From: Lachnospiraceae bacterium
GTDB lineage: Bacteria > Bacillota > Clostridia > Lachnospirales > Lachnospiraceae
NCBI GenBank assembly: GCA_015056925.1
Contig: SVFJ01000026.1
Coordinates: 1-34,491, forward strand
Reading direction: 5' to 3'
DNA length: 34,491 nucleotides
The position numbers and the translations under genes were made by a program. Numbering within the stretch: the stretch's first letter is position 1; each line of letters begins with the position of its first letter. The notes under the pieces were generated by a model that did not search any database, was not told the origin of the DNA, and was given only the letters and a program-made list of their open reading frames with translations. Shown here in pieces: positions 7,867 to 15,810 of this stretch.

Positions 7867-9396
7867 GTGAGTCAGCAGTCAACAGACACTGTGAACAGAG
7901 CGAAGCTCTATCAGCTGATATTGTTTCCTTTTAATAACGGTGCTACAAATGTTTATTATGTTTTGACTTTAAATTTTATCGCATATTACGCAAATGGTGT
8001 ATTGGGACTTGCCATGATGTTTGCGACAACTATGGTAACGGTAATGCGTTTGTTTGATGCAGTAACGGACCCGATTATCGGAATGCTGATTGATAAGACC
8101 AATTCTAAATTTGGTAAGTTTAGACCATATATGGTTCTTGGTAATGTAATTATGGCGATTTCGGCGGTGCTTCTTTACTTTGGTACCAGAGTGATTGCAG
8201 AGGATATGATGTGGTTAAAGTATACATTGTTTATTCTCTTTTATGCTTTATATGTAATTGGTTATACTTTCCAGACAGCCTGTACACGTTCAGGACAGAC
8301 ATGTCTTACAAATGACCCGAAGCAAAGACCATTGTTTACAATTTTTAATACAGTTGCAAGTTTATTGGGAATGGGACTGGTGCAGTTTTTGGCACCGATT
8401 TTGGAAGGAAAGCTTGGCGGTTACAACAGTGCAGGTTTCTTTGATTTCATGGTTCCTCTTGCAGTTGGATTATCAGCGGTACTTACTGTACTTGCGATAA
8501 TTGGTATTTGGGAGAAGGACAGACCGGAGTTCTTTGGTGTTGGAGGTAATCAGGAGAAGGTGAAGATTAGAGAGTATCTTTCGATTCTTGGGGCGAACAA
8601 GGAGCTTCAGCGGCTTATGGTGGCAGGTGCAGGCTGTAAGCTGGCATTTTCCATCGCAACCAATATGACAGTGCTTTGTATGCTGTATGGAGCAATGATG
8701 GGAAGTTATAGTACACTGTATCTTCCGATGATGATTGTGGGCTATATTTTCTCTGTTCCATTTTTCCTGTTAACGGTGAATACATCGCAGAAACTGGGAC
8801 AGAAGGCTTCACTGGTCCGCTATACCACAGTTGCTCTTGTTATGTATGTGGGCGTGCTGGCGCTGTTAGTGTTCTGGCAGCAGGGGAACCCTGCAACTAC
8901 ATTGTCAATTACCAATATTAATTTGTATACGATATTGTTTGTTGTGTTCTTTGGTATTGGATATGGTGCATACTATGCAACAGCAGATATGTCGATTCCG
9001 ATGGTTGCTGACTGTTCGGACTACGAGACATATCGCTCGGGACGCTATGTACCGGGCATTATGGGAACACTGTTTAGCCTGGTGGATAAGCTGGTAAGTG
9101 CATTGGGCTCTACAATCGTAGGTGTAGCACTTGCAGTAATTGGCATTCATACTCTGCCGGACAGTACCACACCATACGCACCGGGGATGAAGGGGGTTGT
9201 TATCGTATTGTTCTGTGTGGTTCCGATGGTTGCGTGGCTTGCAACCCTGTGGGCGATGAAGGGATATAGTCTGACGGGTGCCCGCATGAAGGAGATTCAG
9301 GCAGTAAATAATACACGTAAGAAAGCAATCGGAGAGGGAATGTCTGTCGAAGAAGCTTTGGATAAATGGAAAACAATGGATGATATAAAGGGATAG
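7867..9396 (+). CDS. GPH-family sugar:cation symporter (MFS superfamily)
   Basis: A 509-residue, very hydrophobic protein of the glycoside-pentoside-hexuronide:cation symporter family (MelB / XynP / UidB type). The signature loop after helix 2 is clear: DAVTDPIIGMLIDKTNSK followed by KFGKFRPYM. About twelve membrane segments can be read across the sequence, and a charged tail ends it. The start is GTG at 7867 with GAAGGAG (7851-7857) nine bases upstream; an ATG five bases earlier is out of frame. It is last in the operon after GH2 and GH3 and would import their oligosaccharide or glycoside substrate using Na+ or H+. The sugar cannot be read from sequence. Confidence 0.9.
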   Translation: MSQQSTDTVNRAKLYQLILFPFNNGATNVYYVLTLNFIAYYANGVLGLAMMFATTMVTVMRLFDAVTDPIIGMLIDKTNSKFGKFRPYMVLGNVIMAISAVLLYFGTRVIAEDMMWLKYTLFILFYALYVIGYTFQTACTRSGQTCLTNDPKQRPLFTIFNTVASLLGMGLVQFLAPILEGKLGGYNSAGFFDFMVPLAVGLSAVLTVLAIIGIWEKDRPEFFGVGGNQEKVKIREYLSILGANKELQRLMVAGAGCKLAFSIATNMTVLCMLYGAMMGSYSTLYLPMMIVGYIFSVPFFLLTVNTSQKLGQKASLVRYTTVALVMYVGVLALLVFWQQGNPATTLSITNINLYTILFVVFFGIGYGAYYATADMSIPMVADCSDYETYRSGRYVPGIMGTLFSLVDKLVSALGSTIVGVALAVIGIHTLPDSTTPYAPGMKGVVIVLFCVVPMVAWLATLWAMKGYSLTGARMKEIQAVNNTRKKAIGEGMSVEEALDKWKTMDDIKG

Positions 9397-9409
9397 AATT
9401 TTGTTAAGA

Positions 9410-9465
9410 GGCTTCGTGGTGAGCGGCTTGCCGGATGGCGGGCGGTTTGCTGCGAGGCTTTTTTT
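9410..9465 (+). terminator. Possible terminator of the glycosidase operon
   Basis: Shortly after the symporter stop, GCTTGCC pairs with GGCGGGC (with wobbles) around GGAT. A run of seven T follows some 20 bases later, near 9457-9463. The geometry is not ideal, so this is a weak call. Confidence 0.35.
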
Positions 9466-9528
9466 GGGGGGATTTTGAGGTGATTTATTTAGGAAACTAC
9501 GGTAAGTTGATTGTTGTGATAGGCGAGT

Positions 9529-9780
9529 TTGTATATATAGAAAATAATTCTTATAAAATATACAATTTTTGCAGCAGAATGAGTAAAAATCCAATGTTTA
9601 GAAAGGGAATTGTATATATATGAAAAAATATTAAAAACATATACATAAATTATTGCTTTTTTTGTATATATGAGAAGAATAATTTTCTATATATACAAAA
9701 TAAGTTTTTAAGTGGTAAAAAGGATGAGAAAACATTAAAAAATTGTATATAAATGAAGAAAAAATCCTTATATATACAAT
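9529..9780. repeat. Four iterated TTGTATATA motifs, three or four as inverted repeats
   Basis: TTGTATATA-type left arms begin at 9529, 9610, 9662 and 9743 (spacing 81, 52, 81 bp). Right arms of the form TATATACAA end at 9565, 9698 and 9780; the second copy has only a degenerate partner near 9639-9645. The copy at 9662 has 10-bp arms (9662-9671 and 9689-9698) around 17 nt. The copy at 9742 has arms 9742-9751 and 9771-9780. After each left arm the sequence is purine-rich (ATGAGAAGAATAA and similar). The stretch 9397-9807 holds no credible gene. Candidate roles are operators, iterons or small inverted-repeat elements. Confidence 0.8.
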
Positions 9781-9807
9781 GGGAAATAGATGCAGTATAC
9801 TTGAAAC

Positions 9808-9837
9808 TTGACAATGACAAACGTATGTTTGTATAAT
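9808..9837 (+). promoter_or_regulatory. Consensus promoter with LexA-like operator for the polymerase gene
   Basis: TTGACA (9808-9813) and TATAAT (9832-9837) are perfect consensus hexamers 18 bp apart. The spacer ends in the palindrome-like CAAACGTATGTTTG (9818-9831). The Gram-positive SOS box (B. subtilis CGAACnnnnGTTCG) differs only by one symmetric change per arm. An operator between -35 and -10 in front of a Y-family polymerase fits SOS control (inference). Confidence 0.75.
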
Positions 9838-9880
9838 GAAATGAGATTTGAGAAAAGTGAAGGATAGAAGGAGGGATTAT

Positions 9881-11461
9881 ATGAGTAGTGAAACGAATAC
9901 AAAATCGACATTATTAAGTGAAAATGATTTGGTACCGATAGTTCCACGTCAATACATCGCCATTGACCTGAAGTCCTTCTATGCTTCTGTGGAGGCTAAA
10001 GAGAGAGGATTGGACCCGCTCAACACGAATCTGGTAGTGGCTGACCCTTCGAGGACTGAGAAGACTATTTGTCTGGCTGTTTCTCCTTCTTTGAAACGTT
10101 ATGGAATACCGGGGAGAGCCAGGCTCTTTGAGGTAGTGCAGAGAGTCAGGGAAGTGAATATAGAGCGCAGGAATAAAGCAAGAGGGAGAGGCTTTACGGG
10201 ACAGTCCTATCTGGCAAGTGAGCTGGATTCGGATACAGGGCTTGAACTTACCTATATAACAGCGCCTCCTAGGATGGCTTTATATATGGAGTACAGTACG
10301 AGAATTTATGATATTTATTTAAAGTATGTGGCACCGGAGGATATTCATGTTTATTCCATAGATGAGGTGTTTATGGATGTAACGCAGTATCTTGCTGTCT
10401 ATAAGATGACGGCAAGAGAGCTGGCGCAGAAGATGATACAGGAGGTGTTGCAAGAGACCGGGATTACTGCAACAGCAGGTATTGGAACCAATCTTTATCT
10501 TTGTAAGGTTGCTATGGATATTGTGGCAAAGCATGTAAAGCCGGATGAAAGCGGCGTGCGTATTGCTGAGCTTGATGAGATGAGTTATAGGAGACATCTG
10601 TGGAATCATAGACCGATTACAGACTTTTGGCGTGTAGGGCGAGGCTATCAGAAGAGACTGGAGGCAGTTGGCTTATTTACTATGGGAGATGTTGCCCGAT
10701 GCTCTGTTGGTGGTGAGAGGGATTATTATAATGAAGATTTGCTTTATAAGCTGTTTGGCGTGAATGCAGAGCTTTTGATTGACCATGCATGGGGCTGGGA
10801 GCCGACTACGATAGCACAGATTAAAGCATATAAGCCGAGTGTGAATAGCCTAAGTTCCGGTCAGGTATTGCAGTGCCCTTATGATTTTGAGAAGGGAAAG
10901 ATGATTGTGCGTGAGATGACGGATTTGCTTGTACTTGATTTGGTGGAGAAGAGGTTGGTGACTGACCAAATGGTATTGACGGTTGGTTATGATATAGAGA
11001 ATTTATCGGATGCCGGGATTCGAAAGAGCTATACAGGCGAGATTACTACAGACCATTACGGGCGTCAGGTGCCAAAGCCGGCACATGGCAGTGTGAATCT
11101 TGACAGGCAGACATCCTCTACGAAGCGGATTATGGAAGCTGTAATGGATTTGTATGACAGGATTGTAAATCCGATGCTGCTGGTGAGAAGGATTACAATA
11201 GCAGCGAACCGTTTGGTGGATGAGAGCACAGTAAAAGAACAGGGAAGCTATGAACAGTTGAATTTCTTTACGGATTATGAGGAGAGACAAAAGCAGCAGG
11301 AAGAGGAAAAGGAATCGATGGCAAAGGAACGCAGACTTCAGGAGGCGATGTTGTCTGTAAAGAAGAAGTATGGTAAGAATGCTATCTTGAAAGGAACGAA
11401 TCTTCAAGAGGGAGCAATGACCATAGAACGTAATCATCAGATAGGAGGACATAAGGCATGA
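9881..11461 (+). CDS. Y-family DNA polymerase, UmuC/UvrX-like
   Basis: A 526-residue translesion polymerase of the Firmicute YqjW/UvrX (UmuC-like) branch. Palm motifs are visible: YIAIDLKSFYASVE with metal ligand D29, and YSIDEVFMD with catalytic D161 and E162. The thumb and little-finger regions follow, and the tail is charged (KQQEEEKESMAKERR). The start at ATG 9881 is set by AAGGAGGG six to seven bases upstream; an in-frame TTG at 9848 has no such site. Its ATGA overlaps the YolD-like start, so the two are translationally coupled. The promoter carries a LexA-like box, consistent with damage-induced expression. In Bacillus relatives such pairs often sit on mobile elements; no integrase is seen here. 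Confidence 0.92.
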   Translation: MSSETNTKSTLLSENDLVPIVPRQYIAIDLKSFYASVEAKERGLDPLNTNLVVADPSRTEKTICLAVSPSLKRYGIPGRARLFEVVQRVREVNIERRNKARGRGFTGQSYLASELDSDTGLELTYITAPPRMALYMEYSTRIYDIYLKYVAPEDIHVYSIDEVFMDVTQYLAVYKMTARELAQKMIQEVLQETGITATAGIGTNLYLCKVAMDIVAKHVKPDESGVRIAELDEMSYRRHLWNHRPITDFWRVGRGYQKRLEAVGLFTMGDVARCSVGGERDYYNEDLLYKLFGVNAELLIDHAWGWEPTTIAQIKAYKPSVNSLSSGQVLQCPYDFEKGKMIVREMTDLLVLDLVEKRLVTDQMVLTVGYDIENLSDAGIRKSYTGEITTDHYGRQVPKPAHGSVNLDRQTSSTKRIMEAVMDLYDRIVNPMLLVRRITIAANRLVDESTVKEQGSYEQLNFFTDYEERQKQQEEEKESMAKERRLQEAMLSVKKKYGKNAILKGTNLQEGAMTIERNHQIGGHKA

Positions 11462-11856
11462 GTTATGATGATATCATCAATATGCCGCACCATGTATCTT
11501 CAAAGCATCCACAGATGTCGTTATTGGACAGAGCAGCGCAGTTTTCACCATTTGCGGCATTAACCGGATATGATGCAGCGATTAGGGAGACGGCAAGATT
11601 AACGGATGAGTGCATGGAGTTGGATGAGGACAGTAAGGAGCAGATGGATAGATGTTTGCAGGAGATTAAGGCGAATTTGTCACAAATGCCGATGGTTTCC
11701 GTTACTTCCTTTGTTCCTGATGAACGTAAGGAAGGTGGTTTCTATGAGACGGTGTGCGGCAGAGTGAAGAAGCTGGATGAGTATGGGGGGAGAATTGTAC
11801 TCGAAGATGATACAAGTCTGGACATTGCGATGATATGTAAGCTGGAGAGGAGCTGA
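11458..11856 (+). CDS. YolD-like protein
   Basis: A 132-residue protein starting MSYDDIINMPHHVSSKHPQM. The segment MSLLDRAAQFSPFAAL and the beta-rich C-terminal half (GRVKKLDEYGGRIVLEDDT) match YolD-like proteins, which in Firmicutes are usually encoded directly after a UmuC-like polymerase. YolD proteins are proposed to be functional counterparts of UmuD; their mechanism is not settled. The start overlaps the polymerase stop by four bases (ATGA). Confidence 0.85.
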   Translation: MSYDDIINMPHHVSSKHPQMSLLDRAAQFSPFAALTGYDAAIRETARLTDECMELDEDSKEQMDRCLQEIKANLSQMPMVSVTSFVPDERKEGGFYETVCGRVKKLDEYGGRIVLEDDTSLDIAMICKLERS

Positions 11857-11874
11857 TGCAGGTTGCTAAGGTAT

Positions 11875-11945
11875 TTGTACCAATGATATAATTGATATAA
11901 TATGTTGTACCATAATTGCAAGAATGCAGAAAGGCGGGGATAGGT
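11875..11945 (+). promoter_or_regulatory. Promoter region of the proton-channel pair, with direct repeats
   Basis: TTGTACCA occurs at 11875-11882 and again at 11905-11912, 30 bp apart. TATAAT at 11896-11901 lies between them, 15 bp after TTGTAC, which could act as a short-spaced -35. A GGCGGGGATAGG stretch precedes the ATG at 11946. The repeats could be operators; no regulator is known. Confidence 0.45.
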
Positions 11946-12809
11946 ATGAAGAGACGGCAGGAGAGATTATTAATTTACGTATATATTGCAATGGTGATGC
12001 TATGTTTATATCTGAATTATTGGACGATGACGGATATGGCGAATATATTGGTTAATGCAGGGCTCTTTTTGGTTGTGGGAATCATATTTGTACATGCCTT
12101 TATGTGCTTTCGCGATGTGAATAGGATAATGCAGAGTCTGGATGGTGTGTCACGGCAAATCAGGGAGGACTTTGATGAAGAACATGTTTTTTTGTGGAAA
12201 CGCTATCAGGAGCAGGAAATTTGCTTTGGTGTGGCGGAATTAAATACCCGATACAAAGAATATCAGCGTGAAATGAAAAGACTTGCTGTGAATGTAGAGA
12301 ATGGCTATAAGTGCAGTATTGAAGATTATATCAATCGGGATGTGATAGATAAGGCAATTGACAGAAGCATGATGAATCTTGTTGCCGGGACAATGACGGG
12401 GTTGGGAATCCTGGGTACATTTATCGGTTTGTCCTTTGGACTGCAAAGCTTTAGTACAGGAACTGCACAGGAAATATCTGACAGTATAGGTCCGCTGATG
12501 GAGGGAATCAAGGTGGCATTTCATACATCAATTTATGGAATGGTATTTTCACTATGCTTTAACTATGTGTACAGGAGAAAGCTTGACGATGCCAACCGGG
12601 CAATGGATTCTTTTTTAGAGGTGCATCAGCGGTATGTAATTCCTGATAATCGCAATGACAGTATCAATATGTTGTTGGCATATCAAAGACAGCTGTTGGA
12701 AGAGATGAGAGATATGACGGAAGGTATGGAAAAACGCATTTCACAAGAGATAAATCAAGCAATGACATTGCAGTTAGAGGGAAAAGCAGATGGCATACAG
12801 AGGAAATAA
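11946..12809 (+). CDS. MotA/TolQ/ExbB-type proton channel subunit, ZorA-like
   Basis: A 287-residue membrane protein. Two N-terminal helices (about 7-25 and 30-53) are followed by a charged, probably helical cytoplasmic part (55-140). Two family helices follow: AGTMTGLGILGTFIGLSFG (about 145-163) and the stretch around VAFHTSIYGMVFSL (about 190-207). The Thr in GTFIGL and FHTS matches the pore-lining pattern of MotA/TolQ/ExbB. It overlaps the downstream MotB/OmpA-like gene by 20 bp, so the two form a stator-like pair. The arrangement resembles ZorA of Zorya phage-defence systems, but the long cytoplasmic tail of canonical ZorA is missing and no zorC, zorD or zorE is nearby. The ATG start was chosen over a TTG at 11916 because of the purine-rich site before it. 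Confidence 0.8.
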   Translation: MKRRQERLLIYVYIAMVMLCLYLNYWTMTDMANILVNAGLFLVVGIIFVHAFMCFRDVNRIMQSLDGVSRQIREDFDEEHVFLWKRYQEQEICFGVAELNTRYKEYQREMKRLAVNVENGYKCSIEDYINRDVIDKAIDRSMMNLVAGTMTGLGILGTFIGLSFGLQSFSTGTAQEISDSIGPLMEGIKVAFHTSIYGMVFSLCFNYVYRRKLDDANRAMDSFLEVHQRYVIPDNRNDSINMLLAYQRQLLEEMRDMTEGMEKRISQEINQAMTLQLEGKADGIQRK

Positions 12810-13563
12810 ATCTGAGGATGATGAAATTTCATATTGGCTGTCTTATTCAGATATGATGGCGGCATTGTTGTTGGTTTTTGTGCTGATTATTTCGTTTACC
12901 ATGCTACAATCTAAGAAGCTGTATGAGCAAAAGGAAGAGGAATTGGCTAGTCAGCAACAGATAGTCGCAGAGCAGCAGATGTTGGTAGCAGAGCAGCAGG
13001 CAGTGATGGAGATGCAGCAGGAGCAGTTGGATAAGCTGATAGGTATTCGCAGTGAAGTGGTAGAAAGCTTAAGGGATGAATTTGAGGATACCAATCTAAA
13101 GGTTTCGGTTGATGCCAAGACGGGGGCAATAACTTTTGATGCAGGAGTGCTGTTTGACTATGGTGCGTATGAGCTGAAGTCTGAGGGAGAGGCGTTTTTG
13201 AAGGAATTTCTACCCAGATATTTCCATATACTTTTAGACTCTGAGTATAAGGAATATATCGGTGAAGTGATTATTGAAGGGCATACGGATACGCAGGGAA
13301 GCTATATCACGAATCTTGAGTTGTCGCAGAAGAGAGCATACGCAGTAGCTGCTTTTTGCCTTGCAGATGAGAGTAATGTGTTACCTACTATGGACATCCA
13401 TGCGTTAAGAAAGCTTGTGACTGCCAATGGTCGTTCTTATAGCAATCCTATCTATCATGAGGATGGTACGGTAAATATGGAAGCCTCCAGACGAGTAGAA
13501 GTGAAGTTTCGTTTGAAGGATGAAGATATGATTGATGAGCTGCTGACAATTATAAGTGAATAG
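12790..13563 (+). CDS. MotB/OmpA-type peptidoglycan-anchored subunit, ZorB-like
   Basis: A 257-residue partner of the preceding channel protein. A single helix at about 17-38 carries the likely proton-binding aspartate D21 (WLSYSDMMAALLLVF), equivalent to D32 of E. coli MotB. A glutamine-rich coiled coil (about 45-85) contains repeated VAEQQ units. The C-terminal OmpA-like peptidoglycan-binding domain (about 105-250) includes IEGHTDTQGSYITN, LSQKRA and ASRRVEVKF. Its ribosome site lies inside the upstream gene, and the 20-bp overlap implies equal expression. No flagellar motor genes are adjacent. A terminator follows directly. Confidence 0.85.
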   Translation: MAYRGNKSEDDEISYWLSYSDMMAALLLVFVLIISFTMLQSKKLYEQKEEELASQQQIVAEQQMLVAEQQAVMEMQQEQLDKLIGIRSEVVESLRDEFEDTNLKVSVDAKTGAITFDAGVLFDYGAYELKSEGEAFLKEFLPRYFHILLDSEYKEYIGEVIIEGHTDTQGSYITNLELSQKRAYAVAAFCLADESNVLPTMDIHALRKLVTANGRSYSNPIYHEDGTVNMEASRRVEVKFRLKDEDMIDELLTIISE

Positions 13564-13573
13564 ATAAAGTGTG

Positions 13574-13597
13574 AAAGTCGCCGAAAGGCGACTTTTT
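13574..13597 (+). terminator. Rho-independent terminator
   Basis: A perfect 9-bp stem AAAGTCGCC / GGCGACTTT with a GAAA tetraloop is followed by a T run (13593-13597), ten bases after the stop of the OmpA-like gene. Confidence 0.9.
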
Positions 13598-13777
13598 AGT
13601 TTGATAGGAAATTCCTATCAAACTAAAAAGCAGCTCCGCGAGGATGCACACGCAAAAGCAAGGAAGATGTCGCATAAATGCGACGCTTTTGCGGCGCGGA
13701 ATGTGCTTTCAGCACATTTTTATAGGAAAGTGCTCGAAAAGTCGTGGAAAGAGTGTTGCCGCCGGGCAACACTTTTT
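13596..13777. repeat. Compound hairpin-rich intergenic element
   Basis: Several strong dyads follow one another. (1) 15-bp arms at 13596-13610 and 13612-13626 form a near-perfect palindrome with one central base. (2) A nested stem: TCCGCG 13635-13640 with CGCGGA 13695-13700, inside it CGCAAAAGC 13651-13659 with GCTTTTGCG 13685-13693, and inside that GTCGCAT 13669-13675 with ATGCGAC 13678-13684. (3) AATGTGCT 13700-13707 with AGCACATT 13711-13718. (4) AGTGTTGCC 13752-13760 with GGCAACACT 13765-13773, followed by a T run, which is a good terminator. A 70-codon frame spans the element but is explained by the structure. It may be a non-coding RNA or a dispersed repeat. Confidence 0.8.
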
Positions 13778-13818
13778 GCATAGGTATAAAAGCAAAACAC
13801 TTACAAAATAACAGATAA

Positions 13819-13870
13819 TTTGATTAAATAAATCAAAAATATATACAATTCGTAAAAAACGTTTTATAAT
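13819..13870 (+). promoter_or_regulatory. Probable chemoreceptor promoter with small dyad
   Basis: TATAAT at 13865-13870 has a weak -35 TATACA (13842-13847) 17 bp upstream. Just before it, TTTGATT (13819-13825) and AATCAAA (13831-13837) form an inverted repeat that could be an operator. GGAAGAGG at 13891-13898 is the ribosome site. Confidence 0.5.
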
Positions 13871-13905
13871 AAAAAGTAGATTTATAGAAAGGAAGAGGTT
13901 TGGAT

Positions 13906-15633
13906 ATGAAAAATATTAGTGTAAAAATTAAAGTCATGGTACCGATATTTTTGCTTATTGTATTAGTGATTGCTTCGTGTATGGTATCGCAGGTTGGTAC
14001 AACCAATATGATGGACGCCAGTGAAGAGATATCAGGTGACTATGCTGTCAGCATAGAGCAGTTAGGAGAGGTATCGGAGGCATTTGCGGATTTGCAGAGA
14101 ATTGCATATGCACATTGTGTAGCACCTGATGATACAACGATGCGCTCGCTGGAATCAGAGTTGGATGATATTTATAATGAAATGCAGAGTGTGTTGTCAG
14201 AGTTTGAGAAGATGCTCGACCCGGGTAAGGAAACAGAAGAGTATCAGGAATTCCAAGCGAAAATGGGAGAGTTTTCAGATGTTTTAACAGAGATTATAAC
14301 ATTAAGCAGTACAAACAATGACACAGAGGCGATTGAAATTGCCAATTCACAACTGACGGCGAAGACAGAGGCAGTAGATGTTCTTCTTGAGTCGATGATT
14401 CGGGTAAATGAAGAAGGGATGGAGGCTGCTATACAGAATAATAAAGAGATGTACAATTTGGCGGCATCCAGCAGTACGATAATGCTTGTTGTTTCGCTGA
14501 CAATAGGTGTACTTAGTTTGCTTGTTTGTTTTAACGGTATTGTAAAGCCTTTGAATAAGACCAGTGTTACATTGCAGAGTATTGTAGCTGATATTGAAGC
14601 CGGACAGGGCGACCTTACCAGAAGAGTGGATGTAAGTGGTAAAGATGAGATTGGCAAAATGGCAGATGCCATCAATGCTTTTATAACAGGATTACAAGGG
14701 ATTACCGTAAATATTACAATGAGCTCTCAGGAGATGGATGAAATTGTGACTCATGTAGGTGATGCGGTGGAAGCTGCCAATTCAAGCTCTTGTGATGTAT
14801 CTGCAACTATGGAGGAGCTTTCTGCTTCTATGCAGGAGGTAGCAGCAACCGCATCTAATGTAAATGAAAATGCTGGAGTTGTAGGAGATAATGCTAAGGA
14901 GCTTGCTACAGAATCAGAAGAGCTTGCAAGCTATTCAGTAGAGATGCAGAAGCGCGCAAGTGAACTTGAGCAGACTGCTATTGAGAACAAGAATAATACG
15001 ACTCAGGTAATGGAAGGTATTTTGTCTGCATTGAAGAAAGCGATAGAGGATTCGAAGAGTGTAGAACAGATTAATGGATTAACCAATGAAATTCTAAGTA
15101 TTTCATCTCAAACCAATCTGCTCGCATTGAATGCGTCTATCGAGGCTGCAAGAGCTGGAGAGGCAGGTAAGGGCTTTGCGGTAGTTGCAGATGAAATCAG
15201 ACAGCTGGCAGATTCAAGCCGTGAGACAGCAAGTAATATTCAGAATATCAATAATCTGGTTACCGTGGCGGTAAAAGAGCTTATTGAGAATTCAAACACA
15301 ATTGTAGATTATATTAATGAAACTGTATTACCGGATTACGATGGATTTGTTGCGAGTGGTCAGCAGTATAAAGATGACGCAACACATGTTAATGAAATCG
15401 TAGGACAGTTTAACGGTATGTCAGATAATCTTCGTCAGCTGGTGCATGAGATTGTAGATGCGATTAACGGTATTGCTTCTGCCATTGAGGAGAGTACCAA
15501 TGCTGTAACTACAGCTGCAATGAATACCAATGATTTGGTAAAAGAAATCGAAGGCATTCACGATGAAATGAATCATAATAAGGAAGTGGCAAAGCAGCTG
15601 AAAGCACAGACGGATATTTTTGTGAAGCTTTAA
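13906..15633 (+). CDS. Methyl-accepting chemotaxis protein
   Basis: A 575-residue chemoreceptor. The first membrane helix is at about 8-30, a helical sensor region of about 160 residues faces outside, and a second helix lies at about 187-210. HAMP follows (from about 212, starting VKPLNK), then a long signalling coiled coil. The conserved hairpin tip [19 protein letters not shown] is present, followed by [13 protein letters not shown]. The ATG at 13906 has GGAAGAGG seven bases upstream; an in-frame TTG six bases earlier is less likely. It has its own promoter and terminator, so it is an orphan receptor whose CheA/CheW partners must be elsewhere. The ligand is unknown; the all-helical sensor resembles four-helix-bundle types. 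Confidence 0.95.
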   Translation: MKNISVKIKVMVPIFLLIVLVIASCMVSQVGTTNMMDASEEISGDYAVSIEQLGEVSEAFADLQRIAYAHCVAPDDTTMRSLESELDDIYNEMQSVLSEFEKMLDPGKETEEYQEFQAKMGEFSDVLTEIITLSSTNNDTEAIEIANSQLTAKTEAVDVLLESMIRVNEEGMEAAIQNNKEMYNLAASSSTIMLVVSLTIGVLSLLVCFNGIVKPLNKTSVTLQSIVADIEAGQGDLTRRVDVSGKDEIGKMADAINAFITGLQGITVNITMSSQEMDEIVTHVGDAVEAANSSSCDVSATMEELSASMQEVAATASNVNENAGVVGDNAKELATESEELASYSVEMQKRASELEQTAIENKNNTTQVMEGILSALKKAIEDSKSVEQINGLTNEILSISSQTNLLALNASIEAARAGEAGKGFAVVADEIRQLADSSRETASNIQNINNLVTVAVKELIENSNTIVDYINETVLPDYDGFVASGQQYKDDATHVNEIVGQFNGMSDNLRQLVHEIVDAINGIASAIEESTNAVTTAAMNTNDLVKEIEGIHDEMNHNKEVAKQLKAQTDIFVKL

Positions 15634-15658
15634 ATTGTTAGAATAAAAGAAAAGGAAG

Positions 15659-15701
15659 AAACAGCTGAAGTATGTTGTAAAATGTGCTTTGGCTGTTTTT
15701 T
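15659..15701 (+). terminator. Terminator after the chemoreceptor
   Basis: AAACAGC (15659-15665) pairs with GCTGTTT (15692-15698) and is followed by further T residues. The loop is long (26 nt) but contains extra CTTT/GAAG pairing. Confidence 0.6.
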
Positions 15702-15810
15702 AGAATGAAGAAAATCGATATACTTTATAAATTAAGAACACACTAAAACTATAGAACGAGGAAGAATGATGTGCTATGCTTAATTATATTAAGTATAAGG
15801 AGTTAACGTG

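Noticed and set aside
8905-9594. 229-codon frame on the minus strand
   Set aside because: It lies opposite the symporter gene, has low-complexity Cys/His/Asn-rich sequence and no ribosome site.
9435-9623. 62-codon frame in the AT-rich region
   Set aside because: It crosses the TTGTATATA dyads, and its sequence has no coding character that I can see.
11946-13563. Complete Zorya defence system
   Set aside because: Only ZorA- and ZorB-like genes are present. Neither a ZorC, ZorD or ZorE homologue nor a long ZorA tail is visible.
13571-13783. 70-residue protein
   Set aside because: The frame covers the terminator and several perfect hairpins, and the peptide shows no recognisable domain.
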